A DNA stretch of 64,000 nt, taken from CAWEYO01 sp963813315 (GTDB taxonomy: Bacteria > Pseudomonadota > Alphaproteobacteria > Rhizobiales > Rhizobiaceae). Both the position numbers and the translations under genes were made by a program. The stretch covers positions 124,001 through 188,000 of the forward strand of contig CAWEYO010000014.1 in the NCBI GenBank assembly GCA_963813315.1. The letters run 5' to 3'. Below are positions 26,303 through 37,306 of the stretch, in pieces (position 1 is the stretch's first letter; every line of letters begins with the position of its first letter). Below the pieces are notes generated by a model. The model saw nothing but the letters and a program-made list of their open reading frames with translations, had not been told where the DNA came from and ran no database searches.

Positions 26303-27196
26303 ATGGCATCCGTTCCCTTCGACCAGCTCGACGGATTTATCTGGATGAACGGCGAATTCGTCAAATGGGCGGACGCCAGAATTCATGTGCTCACCCATGG
26401 CCTCCACTATGCGAGCGCGGTGTTCGAGGGTGAGCGCGCCTATGGCGGTGAAATCTTCAAGCTGACCGAGCATACGGAGCGGTTGCATGAGTCGGCCCGC
26501 CTGCTTGGCTTCAAGATCCCCTACAGTGTCTCTGAGCTCGACGAAGTTTGCAGGACGCTGCTCAAGAAGCAGGGCTTTGCCGACGCCTATGTTCGTCCGA
26601 TCGCCTGGCGGGGCAGTGAGCAGATGGGCGTGTCCGCCCAGAACAACCGGATCAATTGCGCTGTGGCCATATGGCAGTGGCCGAGCTATTTCGACCCAGC
26701 GCAGAAGCTGAAGGGTATCCGCCTCGACATCGCCGAATACCGCCGGCCCGATCCGCGTACGGCGCCGTCAAAATCGAAGGCCGCGGGCCTCTACATGATA
26801 TGCACGCTGTCGAAGCACGCGGCCGAGTCCAAAGGCTATGCGGACGCGCTGATGTTCGATTGGCGCGGTCAGGTTGCCGAGGCGACGGGCGCCAATGTGT
26901 TTTTCGTCAAGGAAGGCAGGATCCACACGCCGGCTCCGGACTGCTTCCTCGACGGCATCACGCGCCGGACCGTCATCGATCTGGCGAAAAGCCGGGGCCT
27001 CGATGTCGTCGAGCGCGCCATCATGCCGGAGGAACTGGAAGGCTTCGAACAATGCTTCCTCACCGGAACGGCAGCCGAAGTGACCCCGGTGTCGGAGATC
27101 GGACCATACCGTTTCGAGGTTGGCGAAATCGCAAAGACCCTCATGAACGACTATTCCGCGGCGGTGCAGCCGAATCGTGCGGTGGCCGCCGAATAG
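26303..27196 (+). CDS. ilvE: Branched-chain amino acid aminotransferase
   Basis: 297 residues, class IV PLP aminotransferase. THGLHYASAVFEGERAY, the PLP-lysine region PSKSKAAGLYMI, ATGANVFFVKEG and TGTAAEVTPVSEIG are diagnostic of bacterial branched-chain aminotransferases. It interconverts Leu, Ile and Val with their 2-keto acids in the cytosol. ATG 26303 follows GGGAGG. A family A repeat fragment begins at the stop codon (27194-27196). Confidence 0.93.
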   Translation: MASVPFDQLDGFIWMNGEFVKWADARIHVLTHGLHYASAVFEGERAYGGEIFKLTEHTERLHESARLLGFKIPYSVSELDEVCRTLLKKQGFADAYVRPIAWRGSEQMGVSAQNNRINCAVAIWQWPSYFDPAQKLKGIRLDIAEYRRPDPRTAPSKSKAAGLYMICTLSKHAAESKGYADALMFDWRGQVAEATGANVFFVKEGRIHTPAPDCFLDGITRRTVIDLAKSRGLDVVERAIMPEELEGFEQCFLTGTAAEVTPVSEIGPYRFEVGEIAKTLMNDYSAAVQPNRAVAAE

Positions 27197-27280
27197 GGTG
27201 TGTCGGGATTCAGGTGCCGGCCCGCGGCGGTCTTCTCCGCTTCCGGTGCTCACGTACCCGGAACGTGTTCTCGAAATTCA
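27195..27280. repeat. Family A repeat, truncated copy
   Basis: AGGGTGTGTCGGGATTCAGGT then CGGTCTTCTCCGCTTCCGG and GCTCACGTACCCGGAACGT match the left and middle of the full copies at 737-880 and 29261-29404. The right end is missing and there is an internal deletion near 27218. Confidence 0.7.
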
Positions 27281-27391
27281 ACGAAAAGTCTTCCCGCGCT
27301 GGTCGTGAGCGCTATTTGACTTTCGCCAATTTCGAGGTCTGATGGTGAGGTCAACTCAACAGAGTCGGCTGCTATCAGAGGGAAGGTCACT

Positions 27392-27685
27392 ATGGAATCG
27401 CTTCTTCCGTTCATTATTCAGGTGATAACGGGTATCCTTGGTGGTCAGGCAGTAGGTGCAGCGTTTTCGCAGGCGGCAATGGGCCAGCTCCCGAAAATCC
27501 TCAGCGGCGCGATTGGCGGCGTTGGTGGTGGTGCGCTGCTCGGCAGCCTGCTTGGCGGTGGGGATCCGGCTACTGCCGGTGCGTTGGGTGGCGTCCTAAG
27601 CAGTGCAATCGGCGGCGCGGGCGGCGGCGCGATACTAACAGCCATCGTCGGCGCGATAATGAAGGCAATGAACAAAACGGCCTGA
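27392..27685 (+). CDS. Gly/Ala-rich small membrane protein
   Basis: 97 residues, mostly hydrophobic, dominated by GG and GGG clusters (IGGVGGGALLGSLLGGG…) with a short basic end (KAMNKTA). Two to three membrane-inserting helices are likely. GAGGGAAGG precedes ATG 27392. Composition resembles glycine-zipper proteins, which can form channels or inner-membrane assemblies, but no specific family can be assigned. Confidence 0.65.
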   Translation: MESLLPFIIQVITGILGGQAVGAAFSQAAMGQLPKILSGAIGGVGGGALLGSLLGGGDPATAGALGGVLSSAIGGAGGGAILTAIVGAIMKAMNKTA

Positions 27686-27909
27686 CGACGCCAGTACGGA
27701 GGGAATGGGCGGCTCTCGATCATTGGACCCTGTTTTCGGGACATCCAGGGCCGCCTGTCCCTTTTGGGTTGGATGCCGGATCAGGGCTTGCGCGAGCCGG
27801 TAGTCTGCCGCTGGCTGACAATTCAAGACGCGCATGAAACGCACAATGACACATCCGCTTGTTTGCGGTGCTGCAGGCAGCGTGGTACCGCGTTGCCCTC
27901 GAAGGAGAT

Positions 27910-28557
27910 ATGCGGATGGGTCAACTCAATGCGGGGATCATTCCCGTCACTCCGTTTCAGCAGAACTGCACGATCCTGTTCGACACGGATGACAAGACCG
28001 GCGTCGTTGTCGATCCGGGCGGTGAAATCGATCAAATTCTCAAGGTACTCGACGACCGCGCCATTGCGGCCGGTGCGATCTGGCTGACACATGGCCACAT
28101 CGACCATGCAGGCGGCGCGATGGAGCTGAAGGAGAGGCTCGGCATCGAGATTCTCGGGCCGCACGAGGCAGACCGCCCGCTGCTCGCCAATCTGGAGAAC
28201 CAGGCGCTGGGCTTTGGTCTCACCGACCCGGTCCGCAACTGCGTTCCCGACCGCTTTCTGAAAGAGGGCGACGTCGTCTCCTTCGGCAGCCACACGTTCA
28301 GCGTGCTGCACTGCCCGGGCCACGCGCCCGGCCACGTTGTTTATTTCAACCCGGTGGCCAAGTTCGCCCATGTCGGCGACGTGCTCTTCCGCGGCTCGAT
28401 TGGCCGCACCGACCTTCCCGGCGGCAACCACGCCACACTGATCCGTTCGATCAAGGAAAAACTATTGCCGCTTGGCGACGATGTCGGCTTCATCTGTGGG
28501 CACGGCCCTGGTGGCCGCTTCGGCGAGGAACGGCGAACCAATCCGTTTCTGGCTTAG
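27910..28557 (+). CDS. MBL-fold metallo-hydrolase, YcbL/glyoxalase II-like
   Basis: 215 residues. The zinc motif THGHIDHAGG (HxHxDH), HCPGHAPGHV, GDVLFRGSIGRTDLPGG and CGHGPGGRFGEE follow the order of glyoxalase II-type beta-lactamase-fold hydrolases of the small single-domain YcbL kind. The reaction is probably thioester hydrolysis, though the substrate is unproven. GAAGGAG lies four bases before ATG 27910. Confidence 0.88.
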   Translation: MRMGQLNAGIIPVTPFQQNCTILFDTDDKTGVVVDPGGEIDQILKVLDDRAIAAGAIWLTHGHIDHAGGAMELKERLGIEILGPHEADRPLLANLENQALGFGLTDPVRNCVPDRFLKEGDVVSFGSHTFSVLHCPGHAPGHVVYFNPVAKFAHVGDVLFRGSIGRTDLPGGNHATLIRSIKEKLLPLGDDVGFICGHGPGGRFGEERRTNPFLA

Positions 28558-28616
28558 GAGGGGCAAGCCCCGCACGGCGCTCGGGGATAACGAGGAGAGG
28601 CGTCGCTGATTGCCAA

Positions 28617-28665
28617 AGCCCTCCCCGCATCGTCATCGTCGGCTTGACCCGAGGACCCATGTCGC
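28617..28665. repeat. Fragment of the CCTCGGG...CCCGAGG repeat family
   Basis: CTCCCCGCATCGTCATCGTC and GGCTTGACCCGAGGACCCATG repeat the left part of the element at 11128-11306. The remaining gap to 28730 holds nothing else recognisable. Confidence 0.6.
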
Positions 28666-28730
28666 GCCGGCACCCCGGAACCTTCTGCAGAAGGGCGATG
28701 CAGAAACCGCCCGGACGGACAAGGCTTGCC

Positions 28731-29159
28731 TCAGCCTGCCCTGCAGAAATGCTCGCGGCCGTCATAGCCGACAAAGGTGCCGCTGCCCGGATCGAAGCTG
28801 CGGTAGCGGTTGCTGCAGTAGCGGTACCATTGGCGGCTCCACGGCTCCAGCGAGCGCCGTACGTACACGGGCTCGCCATAGTAGCCGTCGTCGGCGTAAC
28901 CGTCGTTGGCGTAGTAGTTGTTGCGGCGCGGATACCGGTAGGGATCGGCATAGACCGGCTCGCGATAGGCAGGCTGCGAGGCAATGCCCGCAATGATCGC
29001 CCCTGCCGCGAGGCCGAGAACGCCGGCCGCGACAACGTCGCCGCTCGAATGCCCATTGTAGTGGCGCCAACGGTCACCCGCATTCGCCGCCGGGATGGCG
29101 GTCAGCGTCGTAGCTGCGACCGCGGCGGCAAGAACTGCGGATCTCAAAAAGCGCTTCAT
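28731..29159 (-). CDS. BA14K-family exported protein
   Basis: 142 residues. A signal peptide (MKRFLRSAVLAAAVAATTLTAIPAANA) is followed by GDVVAAGVLGLAAGAIIAG, a glycine-zipper-like hydrophobic stretch, then a Tyr/Arg/Asp-rich section. The C-terminal motif WYRYCSNRYRSFDPGSGTF and GYDGREHFC is the BA14K signature, with its two cysteines. BA14K is an immunoreactive Brucella protein with lectin-like activity, and the family is common in Rhizobiales. ATG 29159 is fixed by the signal peptide. Confidence 0.87.
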   Translation of the reverse strand: MKRFLRSAVLAAAVAATTLTAIPAANAGDRWRHYNGHSSGDVVAAGVLGLAAGAIIAGIASQPAYREPVYADPYRYPRRNNYYANDGYADDGYYGEPVYVRRSLEPWSRQWYRYCSNRYRSFDPGSGTFVGYDGREHFCRAG

Positions 29160-29260
29160 CTCTGTCTCCTTCATATGCCGGCCGTTGGGCCGCTCCACCA
29201 CCTTTTTCCCACCATTAAGCGAGCGTGTCTGAACGCAACCTGAACGGAAGGCGCCGCTCT

Positions 29261-29404
29261 GGGTGTGTTGAGATTCAGGTGATGCCGGCCTGCAAATGGC
29301 TGTCTTCTGCGCTTCCGGTACTCACGTACCCAAACGTACGCTGCGTGCCGGTTCTCGAAAACCGCCATTTTCGGCTCGGCCTGACCTGGATCCAGACACA
29401 CCCT
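29261..29404. repeat. Dispersed palindromic repeat, family A, full copy
   Basis: Left end GGGTGTGTTGAGATTCAGGT, internal ACTCACGTACCCAAACGTAC and GTTCTCGAAAACCGCCATTT, right end CCTGGATCCAGACACACCCT. It is the same length as, and in the same orientation as, the copy at 737-880, differing at scattered bases. Confidence 0.85.
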
Positions 29405-29550
29405 AATATGAAACGCAAACGCTTCCGCGATCGGCCCTCCACGGCGCGCCATGGAGCGCAGACAACCCGCTTGCTACAGAGTTGTGTGCGGGTATTGCTG
29501 CCGGTCTGTCCGGGGCCGGTGCACCCCGGAATTTGGTCGTTGCGGTCAGT

Positions 29551-29763
29551 TCAGCCGATCGACAGATTGACCGCTTTTGGACCCTTGCCGCGCTTGTCCG
29601 GCTCGGTATCGAATGTCACTTTCTGTCCATCTTCAAGGCCTGGAAGGCCGGAAGCCTGTACCGCCGATATGTGCACGAAGACGTCCTTCTGGCCATCATC
29701 CGGCGTGATGAAGCCAAAGCCTTTGGCGTGATTGAAGAATTTGACAGTGCCGGTCTGCGGCAT
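29551..29763 (-). CDS. Cold-shock domain protein (CspA family), copy 1
   Basis: 70 residues, one OB-fold cold-shock domain: GTVKFFNHAKGFGFITPDDG contains RNP1 (KGFGFI) and DVFVHIS is RNP2. Such proteins bind single-stranded RNA/DNA and melt mRNA structure. A paralogue with about 85% similar sequence lies 370 bases upstream on the same strand. Both genes have a conserved block about 160-200 bases before the start codon, suggesting long regulated leaders. Confidence 0.95.
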   Translation of the reverse strand: MPQTGTVKFFNHAKGFGFITPDDGQKDVFVHISAVQASGLPGLEDGQKVTFDTEPDKRGKGPKAVNLSIG

Positions 29764-29922
29764 TGGAAACTCCTATTTCTCCCATTGGTAATCACGTTGC
29801 GGGCAAATAGCCCCGCACCGTGTCGGCCGTTTACTGGGGGAGAAGAAACAGTTTCGCGCGCCGGGCTTTGCCAGCCCTCTTCGCGAGTTGCCGAGGTTGC
29901 TGCACTACCCCGACGCATGCCA

Positions 29923-29958
29923 TTCCAGTCTCCGGGCCCCGCAAATGCCCGAACGCTA
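29923..29958 (-). promoter_or_regulatory. Conserved leader block of cold-shock gene 1
   Basis: On the minus strand the block reads TAGCGTTCGGGCATTTGC, then CCCGGAGACTGGAA a few bases later. The same block lies at 30508-30542 before the second cold-shock gene, at nearly equal distance from the start codon (160-195 against 166-200 bases). It probably marks the 5' end of a long cspA-like leader. Confidence 0.55.
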
Positions 29959-30129
29959 ATTTTCTCCTTTATTTTGACGCCGCGCACAAGAAAAAGTTTC
30001 GCGATCCGTCCCCCAAGACGTCGTACCCGCTAGAGCATCGGACCCGACTTCAGGGGCCAGCCAAAGGAAAAGGCACGAGCGGAGCCGCCCGTGCCTTCGA
30101 TGCAACTGCCCTCGTCGGGGATAGCCTAG

Positions 30130-30342
30130 TCAACCGGCGCGGAGGTTGACCGCCTTCGGGCCTTTGCCCATGCGGTCGGGTTCCACGTCGAAGGTCACCT
30201 TCTGGCCGTCGACGAGTGTGCGGAGGCCCGAGGCCTCGATCGCGGAGATGTGGACAAACACGTCCTTGGCCCCGCCATCCGGCGTGATGAAGCCAAAGCC
30301 TTTGGTCGCATTAAAGAATTTTACGGTGCCGGTCTGGGCCAT
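30130..30342 (-). CDS. Cold-shock domain protein (CspA family), copy 2
   Basis: 70 residues with RNP1 (KGFGFI) and RNP2 (DVFVHI) in a single cold-shock domain. ATG 30342 is preceded by AAGGAG, and it matches the paralogue's start exactly; the frame is open to 30432 but adds nothing family-like. A good sigma-70 promoter and the shared leader block lie at 30508-30573. Confidence 0.95.
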   Translation of the reverse strand: MAQTGTVKFFNATKGFGFITPDGGAKDVFVHISAIEASGLRTLVDGQKVTFDVEPDRMGKGPKAVNLRAG

Positions 30343-30507
30343 TTGGGGGAACTCCTTCACCCGTTTCGTTTTTCCGGTTCCTCCCTCGTCCGAAGCTGGG
30401 AAGGGCCGGCAGTTTAATTGGCGGTCATGCATTCGTGCATGAATTAACCCCCCGCCAACGCGGGGCCGTCAGATATTCACAGTATCGGGGAAAGGGTCGC
30501 GCAAACG

Positions 30508-30573
30508 TTCCAGTCTCCGGGTCAGCAAATGCCCGAACGCTATTCATATTGCACGGAAATATTAGCATTGCAA
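30508..30573 (-). promoter_or_regulatory. Promoter and conserved leader block of cold-shock gene 2
   Basis: Minus-strand TTGCAA (30568-30573) and AATATG (30545-30550) are 17 bases apart; the predicted start falls at the first bases of the conserved block TAGCGTTCGGGCATTTGC (30508-30542). The leader would thus be about 200 bases, like the thermosensing cspA leader of enterobacteria. Confidence 0.55.
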
Positions 30574-30654
30574 GATAGCTCGTAGATTCAGAGGGTTGCC
30601 GGCGGCCAAACGACCACTCCTGATCGCAGGTGCCCCTTACCGCGCGGCCGGCCA

Positions 30655-31755
30655 TCACGCAGATTCGCGTGGGATTGGGCCCGTATTCGGCCTCGATCGA
30701 CGCACTGGTTTCGTACCCAGCACCCGTGCAAGGCGCTCTGAAACTTTTTCTTTCAAGGTTCCGTCAAGCTTGCCGATTCCCACCAGCTTTTCGCCTCCGC
30801 GTTCGCGGAGCCGCACGAAGGGCACCATCTCGTAAGCGACGATCCGGCCCTTGGTCAGCTTGTCGGCACTCACATCGGCAACCAGCATTGCACCTATGCG
30901 CTCCGGCCAGGGTTGTCGAAAAAATGCAGTTCCCAGGAAATCGCCCAGTCCATAGGCAATGACCGCATCGCCAATTCTCTCGACCGGCTGGACGACATGC
31001 GCGTGGTGCCCGGCGATCAAACCTATTCCCTGCGCCGTCAGGCAATGGGCGAGAGCTCGCGTTTCGACATGGGGAAAGTGCCGGAACTCCCAATCCCAAT
31101 GGGGCACCGCGCAGAGCAGGTCCGCGCGTGCTGTGCACACCGGGCGCCACTCCTCTTTAACCAGGCGCTTTGTCATCAGGATGCGACTGGCGAAATCGCG
31201 CGCCCCGCCGTTCCTCCAGTCGGTGAAGGCGACAAGCCCGACCACCACGCCTTCGACCGAAAGTGTCGTCACCGGCGCGCGGTCCGTTGTGCCGATGGTC
31301 CGAATGCCGAGCGATCCGAGCGTGTCGCGGGTTTCAGCGTATCCGTCGATCCCCTGGTCTAGCACGTGGTTGTTGGCCAGCGACAATACCAGCCTGTCGG
31401 AATCAATCTCCATCGCTGCGAGAAGCCCAAGCAGAAAGCCGGCATCCATTGCATGGTGCGTCCCGAGCCGTGTTCTGAGGGGCGTTCGCAGCCGGCGCAC
31501 GACCGGGCTTTCGCAATTGCCGATCACGAGATCCGCCGAGGCGATGATGCCGGTGAGACCGGCGTCGATGTCCGGCGCGTGCCTGTTCGCTACCGCTGAT
31601 ATGTCGCCCAGGAAAACGAGCCTCACTGTTTCACCGGGCGCCTGGGCGAGCAGTCGGGCCGCCGGCGCCGCAAACCCCGTCTCGTCGCCGGCGAGCGAAG
31701 GGCGCAAAAAACGAGCCAGCCACGCCAGCCTATAGGGCAGGGGAAAGTTGGACAC
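30655..31755 (-). CDS. CapA-family (PgsA-like) metallophosphoesterase-fold protein
   Basis: 366 residues from GTG 31755, which has GGAGGG just upstream. LVFLGDISAVANRH, LVIGNCESPV, SLANNHVLDQGIDGYAET and AGHHAHVVQPVE are the ordered motifs of the CapA fold, related to calcineurin-like phosphoesterases. CapA/PgsA proteins take part in poly-gamma-glutamate capsule synthesis; many stand-alone relatives have unknown roles. No signal peptide is seen with this start. The same frame is open to 32313 but crosses a repeat and the divergent gene. Confidence 0.8.
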   Translation of the reverse strand: MSNFPLPYRLAWLARFLRPSLAGDETGFAAPAARLLAQAPGETVRLVFLGDISAVANRHAPDIDAGLTGIIASADLVIGNCESPVVRRLRTPLRTRLGTHHAMDAGFLLGLLAAMEIDSDRLVLSLANNHVLDQGIDGYAETRDTLGSLGIRTIGTTDRAPVTTLSVEGVVVGLVAFTDWRNGGARDFASRILMTKRLVKEEWRPVCTARADLLCAVPHWDWEFRHFPHVETRALAHCLTAQGIGLIAGHHAHVVQPVERIGDAVIAYGLGDFLGTAFFRQPWPERIGAMLVADVSADKLTKGRIVAYEMVPFVRLRERGGEKLVGIGKLDGTLKEKVSERLARVLGTKPVRRSRPNTGPIPRESA

Positions 31756-31846
31756 CGCTCCCTCCGGCTTTACTGTGGCGTGAAAATAGTGCGTTTTCGA
31801 AAGCCGGGAAACGGAATTCGCCACGCTAGCAAACTTATTGAATCTC

Positions 31847-31919
31847 GTGTGGTTTACGGATTTGAAGTTCCTGAACGCAGATGCCATGGAAATGTCAGGG
31901 ACTTCAAATCCACCACACT
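31847..31919. repeat. MITE-like 73-base inverted-repeat element, copy 1
   Basis: Ends are inverted copies: GTGTGGTTTACGGATTTGAAGT at the left and ACTTCAAATCCACCACACT at the right. An inverted copy lies at 44138-44210 with the internal CCATGGAAATG / CATTTCCATGG segment conserved. It lies between the capA-like gene and the next rightward gene. Confidence 0.8.
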
Positions 31920-32065
31920 GGGCGGCCGGAAGGTCCGCCTGATCGAATTTCACACCGAAAGCTTCACGGCCGCTCTTCCGCTCCATTGCGGTCGTTGTCG
32001 AAACACGCCAAAACCAGCAAAGGAGTTGCGCCGGGTCCAAAAGGCATGTGCCGGCATGCAGGGAG

Positions 32066-33331
32066 ATGCGATTGCGACCGTTTGTCTTCTGTCTGCTTTG
32101 GGTGGCCACGTGCGCGTTCACTACGGCAGAGGCGCGGGCTGAGGCCGATACCGCCGCCACGATTGCCGCGCTGTTCAGCGCCCGTTCCGTCGCCGACCGC
32201 GACGCCGCGATCGAACAGCTCGAAAATGCCGATCCCAAGGACCCGCTCGTGCCATACTGCTTGGGCGCGGCCGCCTTTATCCAGTCGCTGGAAAAGCTGG
32301 CGATCGGCCTCAACCGTCACGGCTTCGAAAGCCCGCAAGCCTTTGCCCTGCCGCTCCTGCGCCTGCCCATTCCGCCGCGCGCCGAGCCCGAGCCGCTGAC
32401 CTATGAAGGGTTCCGCGACATACTCCTGGAATTCCGGGACAGCATGGATGCAGCCGCGCAAAAGCTCGACACCGTTCCCACGGATGTCGAATTCGGCGCG
32501 GTCATCGACCTTGCGCAAGTCGGCATCGATCTCGACAGCGATGGTGCGATGGCGCCGGAGGAGAGCATTGCGGCAATCATTGCCTCGATGGCTGGCACGG
32601 ACGACCCGTCCACACCTCCCGGTCCTCTTGTTTTCCGATTCGACCGCGCCGATGGCTACTGGCTGCAGGCATACGCGAATTTTTTGGTCGCGCAGGCCGA
32701 TTTCTGGCTGGCGCATGACTTCCGCAATACGTTCGAAGGCAGCTTCCACATGCTCTTTCCGCGCGCCCGCCTGCCGCTGCAGGAGACGCTGGTACCGCTG
32801 CCCGAGCAGGAAACCTCCGGCATGTTCATGTCGGAGTGGCGGCTTGCCGATCTCGTGTCGTTCGTCCATCTCGTCAACTGGCCGGTGGTTGAGCCGGAGC
32901 GACGCCAAACCGCACGTTTGAAACTTCTCGAAATGATCAGGCTCAGCCGTGAGAACTGGAAGGCGATAGAGGCCGAAACCGACAACGACCGCGAGTGGCT
33001 GCCCGGTCCGCGGCAGAAAGGGATCAATGCGCTGACCGGCCTCGAAGTGGGCGAGCAGCAGGTCGCGGCCTGGCACGAGGCATTGCAGATGGCCGAGGAT
33101 CTGCTCGAGGGCAGGGTGCTTCTGCCGCATTTCCGCATCGCCGGCCAGGGCATCAACATGAAGAACTTCTTCGAAGCGCCGCAGACCTTCGATCTCGTTC
33201 TGACGATTACCGGGCCGGGCGTCGTCCCCTATCTCGAAAAAGGCACGCTGCTGACATCCGAGGAATTCGCCCGCATTCGCGGACAATTCGGCGGCGCCGG
33301 GTTTTTGACATTTGCGGTTTGGTTCAATTGA
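32066..33331 (+). CDS. Exported protein with an EF-hand-like loop, unknown function
   Basis: 421 residues. MRLRPFVFCLLWVATCAFTTAEARA is a signal peptide. Residues 155-166 read DLDSDGAMAPEE, a textbook EF-hand calcium loop (D at 1, 3, 5, G at 6, E at 12), preceded by a helix containing DLAQVGI. The remainder is helical and rich in Trp, Leu and acidic residues. ATG 32048 would give six more residues. No paralogue is nearby; family name not recognised, but the architecture suggests periplasmic Ca2+ binding. Confidence 0.72.
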   Translation: MRLRPFVFCLLWVATCAFTTAEARAEADTAATIAALFSARSVADRDAAIEQLENADPKDPLVPYCLGAAAFIQSLEKLAIGLNRHGFESPQAFALPLLRLPIPPRAEPEPLTYEGFRDILLEFRDSMDAAAQKLDTVPTDVEFGAVIDLAQVGIDLDSDGAMAPEESIAAIIASMAGTDDPSTPPGPLVFRFDRADGYWLQAYANFLVAQADFWLAHDFRNTFEGSFHMLFPRARLPLQETLVPLPEQETSGMFMSEWRLADLVSFVHLVNWPVVEPERRQTARLKLLEMIRLSRENWKAIEAETDNDREWLPGPRQKGINALTGLEVGEQQVAAWHEALQMAEDLLEGRVLLPHFRIAGQGINMKNFFEAPQTFDLVLTITGPGVVPYLEKGTLLTSEEFARIRGQFGGAGFLTFAVWFN

Positions 33332-33345
33332 GAGGGGGCGAACCT

Positions 33346-33365
33346 CCTGACAGCCTGCTGTCAGG
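33346..33365. promoter_or_regulatory. Inverted repeat before uvrB
   Basis: CCTGACAGC, two bases, GCTGTCAGG: perfect nine-base arms. It lies 15 bases after the EF-hand gene stop and 73 before uvrB. There is no T-run, so it may be an operator or mRNA hairpin and not an intrinsic terminator. It does not match the alphaproteobacterial LexA box GTTC-N7-GTTC. Confidence 0.4.
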
Positions 33366-33437
33366 ACACCGCACCGCCCAGCGCGTTTCGTCCGGCACGG
33401 GCTTTCCATTTGCGGCGATTCTTCCCATATTCGCCAC

Positions 33438-36557
<3,120 letters not shown>

Positions 36558-36651
36558 CACAATTATTTCGCGGCCAATGTCGATTTGCCGCGTTGCCATT
36601 CGTCGTTCAGGCAGCCCTTTGGGTACAGACCGCAAGACAAGGAGAATCGGA

Positions 36652-37083
36652 ATGAGCGATACATCTGAACGGGCCACCACACAGTCGTCGGCCAAGGTCC
36701 TCGGAGGCCTCGTGACCTATCTGCAGGTGGACGGCGCCCTGAAGGCGGCGGAATTTTACAGGCGCGCCTTCGGCGCCGAAACTGTTGTTTCCCATCCTCC
36801 GGACGAGCAGGGCCGGACGATGCACGTTCATCTCCATATCAACGGAAGCTCGCTGATGCTGGCCGATGCCTATCCGGAACATGGCCATGCGCTCGAGAAG
36901 CCGCAGGGCTACACGCTGACGCTGATGCCCGATGACATCGACAAGGCGTGGCAACGCGCGGTCGAGGCGGGGTGTGAAGTCGTCATGCCGCTGGATTTGA
37001 TGTTTTGGGGCGACCGTTATGGCCAGCTTCGTGATCCCTTCGGCGTCAACTGGGCCATGAACGCGCCCGTCAAGCCGGCGTAG
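36652..37083 (+). CDS. VOC-superfamily (PhnB/glyoxalase-like) protein
   Basis: 143 residues. VTYLQVDGALKAAEFYRRAFGAE and GDRYGQLRDPFGVNWAMN are the start and end motifs of PhnB-like vicinal-oxygen-chelate proteins. A metal site is plausible but the substrate is unknown; relatives include glyoxalase and bleomycin-resistance folds. AAGGAGAATCGGA precedes ATG 36652, and a longer frame from 36442 overlaps uvrB and is not supported. Confidence 0.85.
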   Translation: MSDTSERATTQSSAKVLGGLVTYLQVDGALKAAEFYRRAFGAETVVSHPPDEQGRTMHVHLHINGSSLMLADAYPEHGHALEKPQGYTLTLMPDDIDKAWQRAVEAGCEVVMPLDLMFWGDRYGQLRDPFGVNWAMNAPVKPA

Positions 37084-37306
37084 GCCGCCGCTTTAGAGCG
37101 TGATCCCGAACCCTTTTCATCCCCTCAGAGCCGGCAGGCAGAGGGGGTGGAAGGGCAAACTCCCCACCACAATTCTTCAAGCGCTCAAACTGGTTCCGGG
37201 ACAAGCCGGCCAGGACAATATTCGTCAGGCTAACTTGCCTCGCCCGGTATGTTATTGCTGTCACAATCGGAAGCTAGAGCATTTCGTGAGAAGGGGACTG
37301 AATTCG

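Noticed and set aside
31756..32313. N-terminal extension of the CapA-like protein
   Set aside because: Passes through a MITE-like repeat and antisense to the EF-hand gene; GTG 31755 has a strong ribosome site and fits the domain start.
33346..33365. LexA/SOS box before uvrB
   Set aside because: The dyad is CCTGACAGC/GCTGTCAGG and no GTTC-N7-GTTC match is found between 33332 and 33437.
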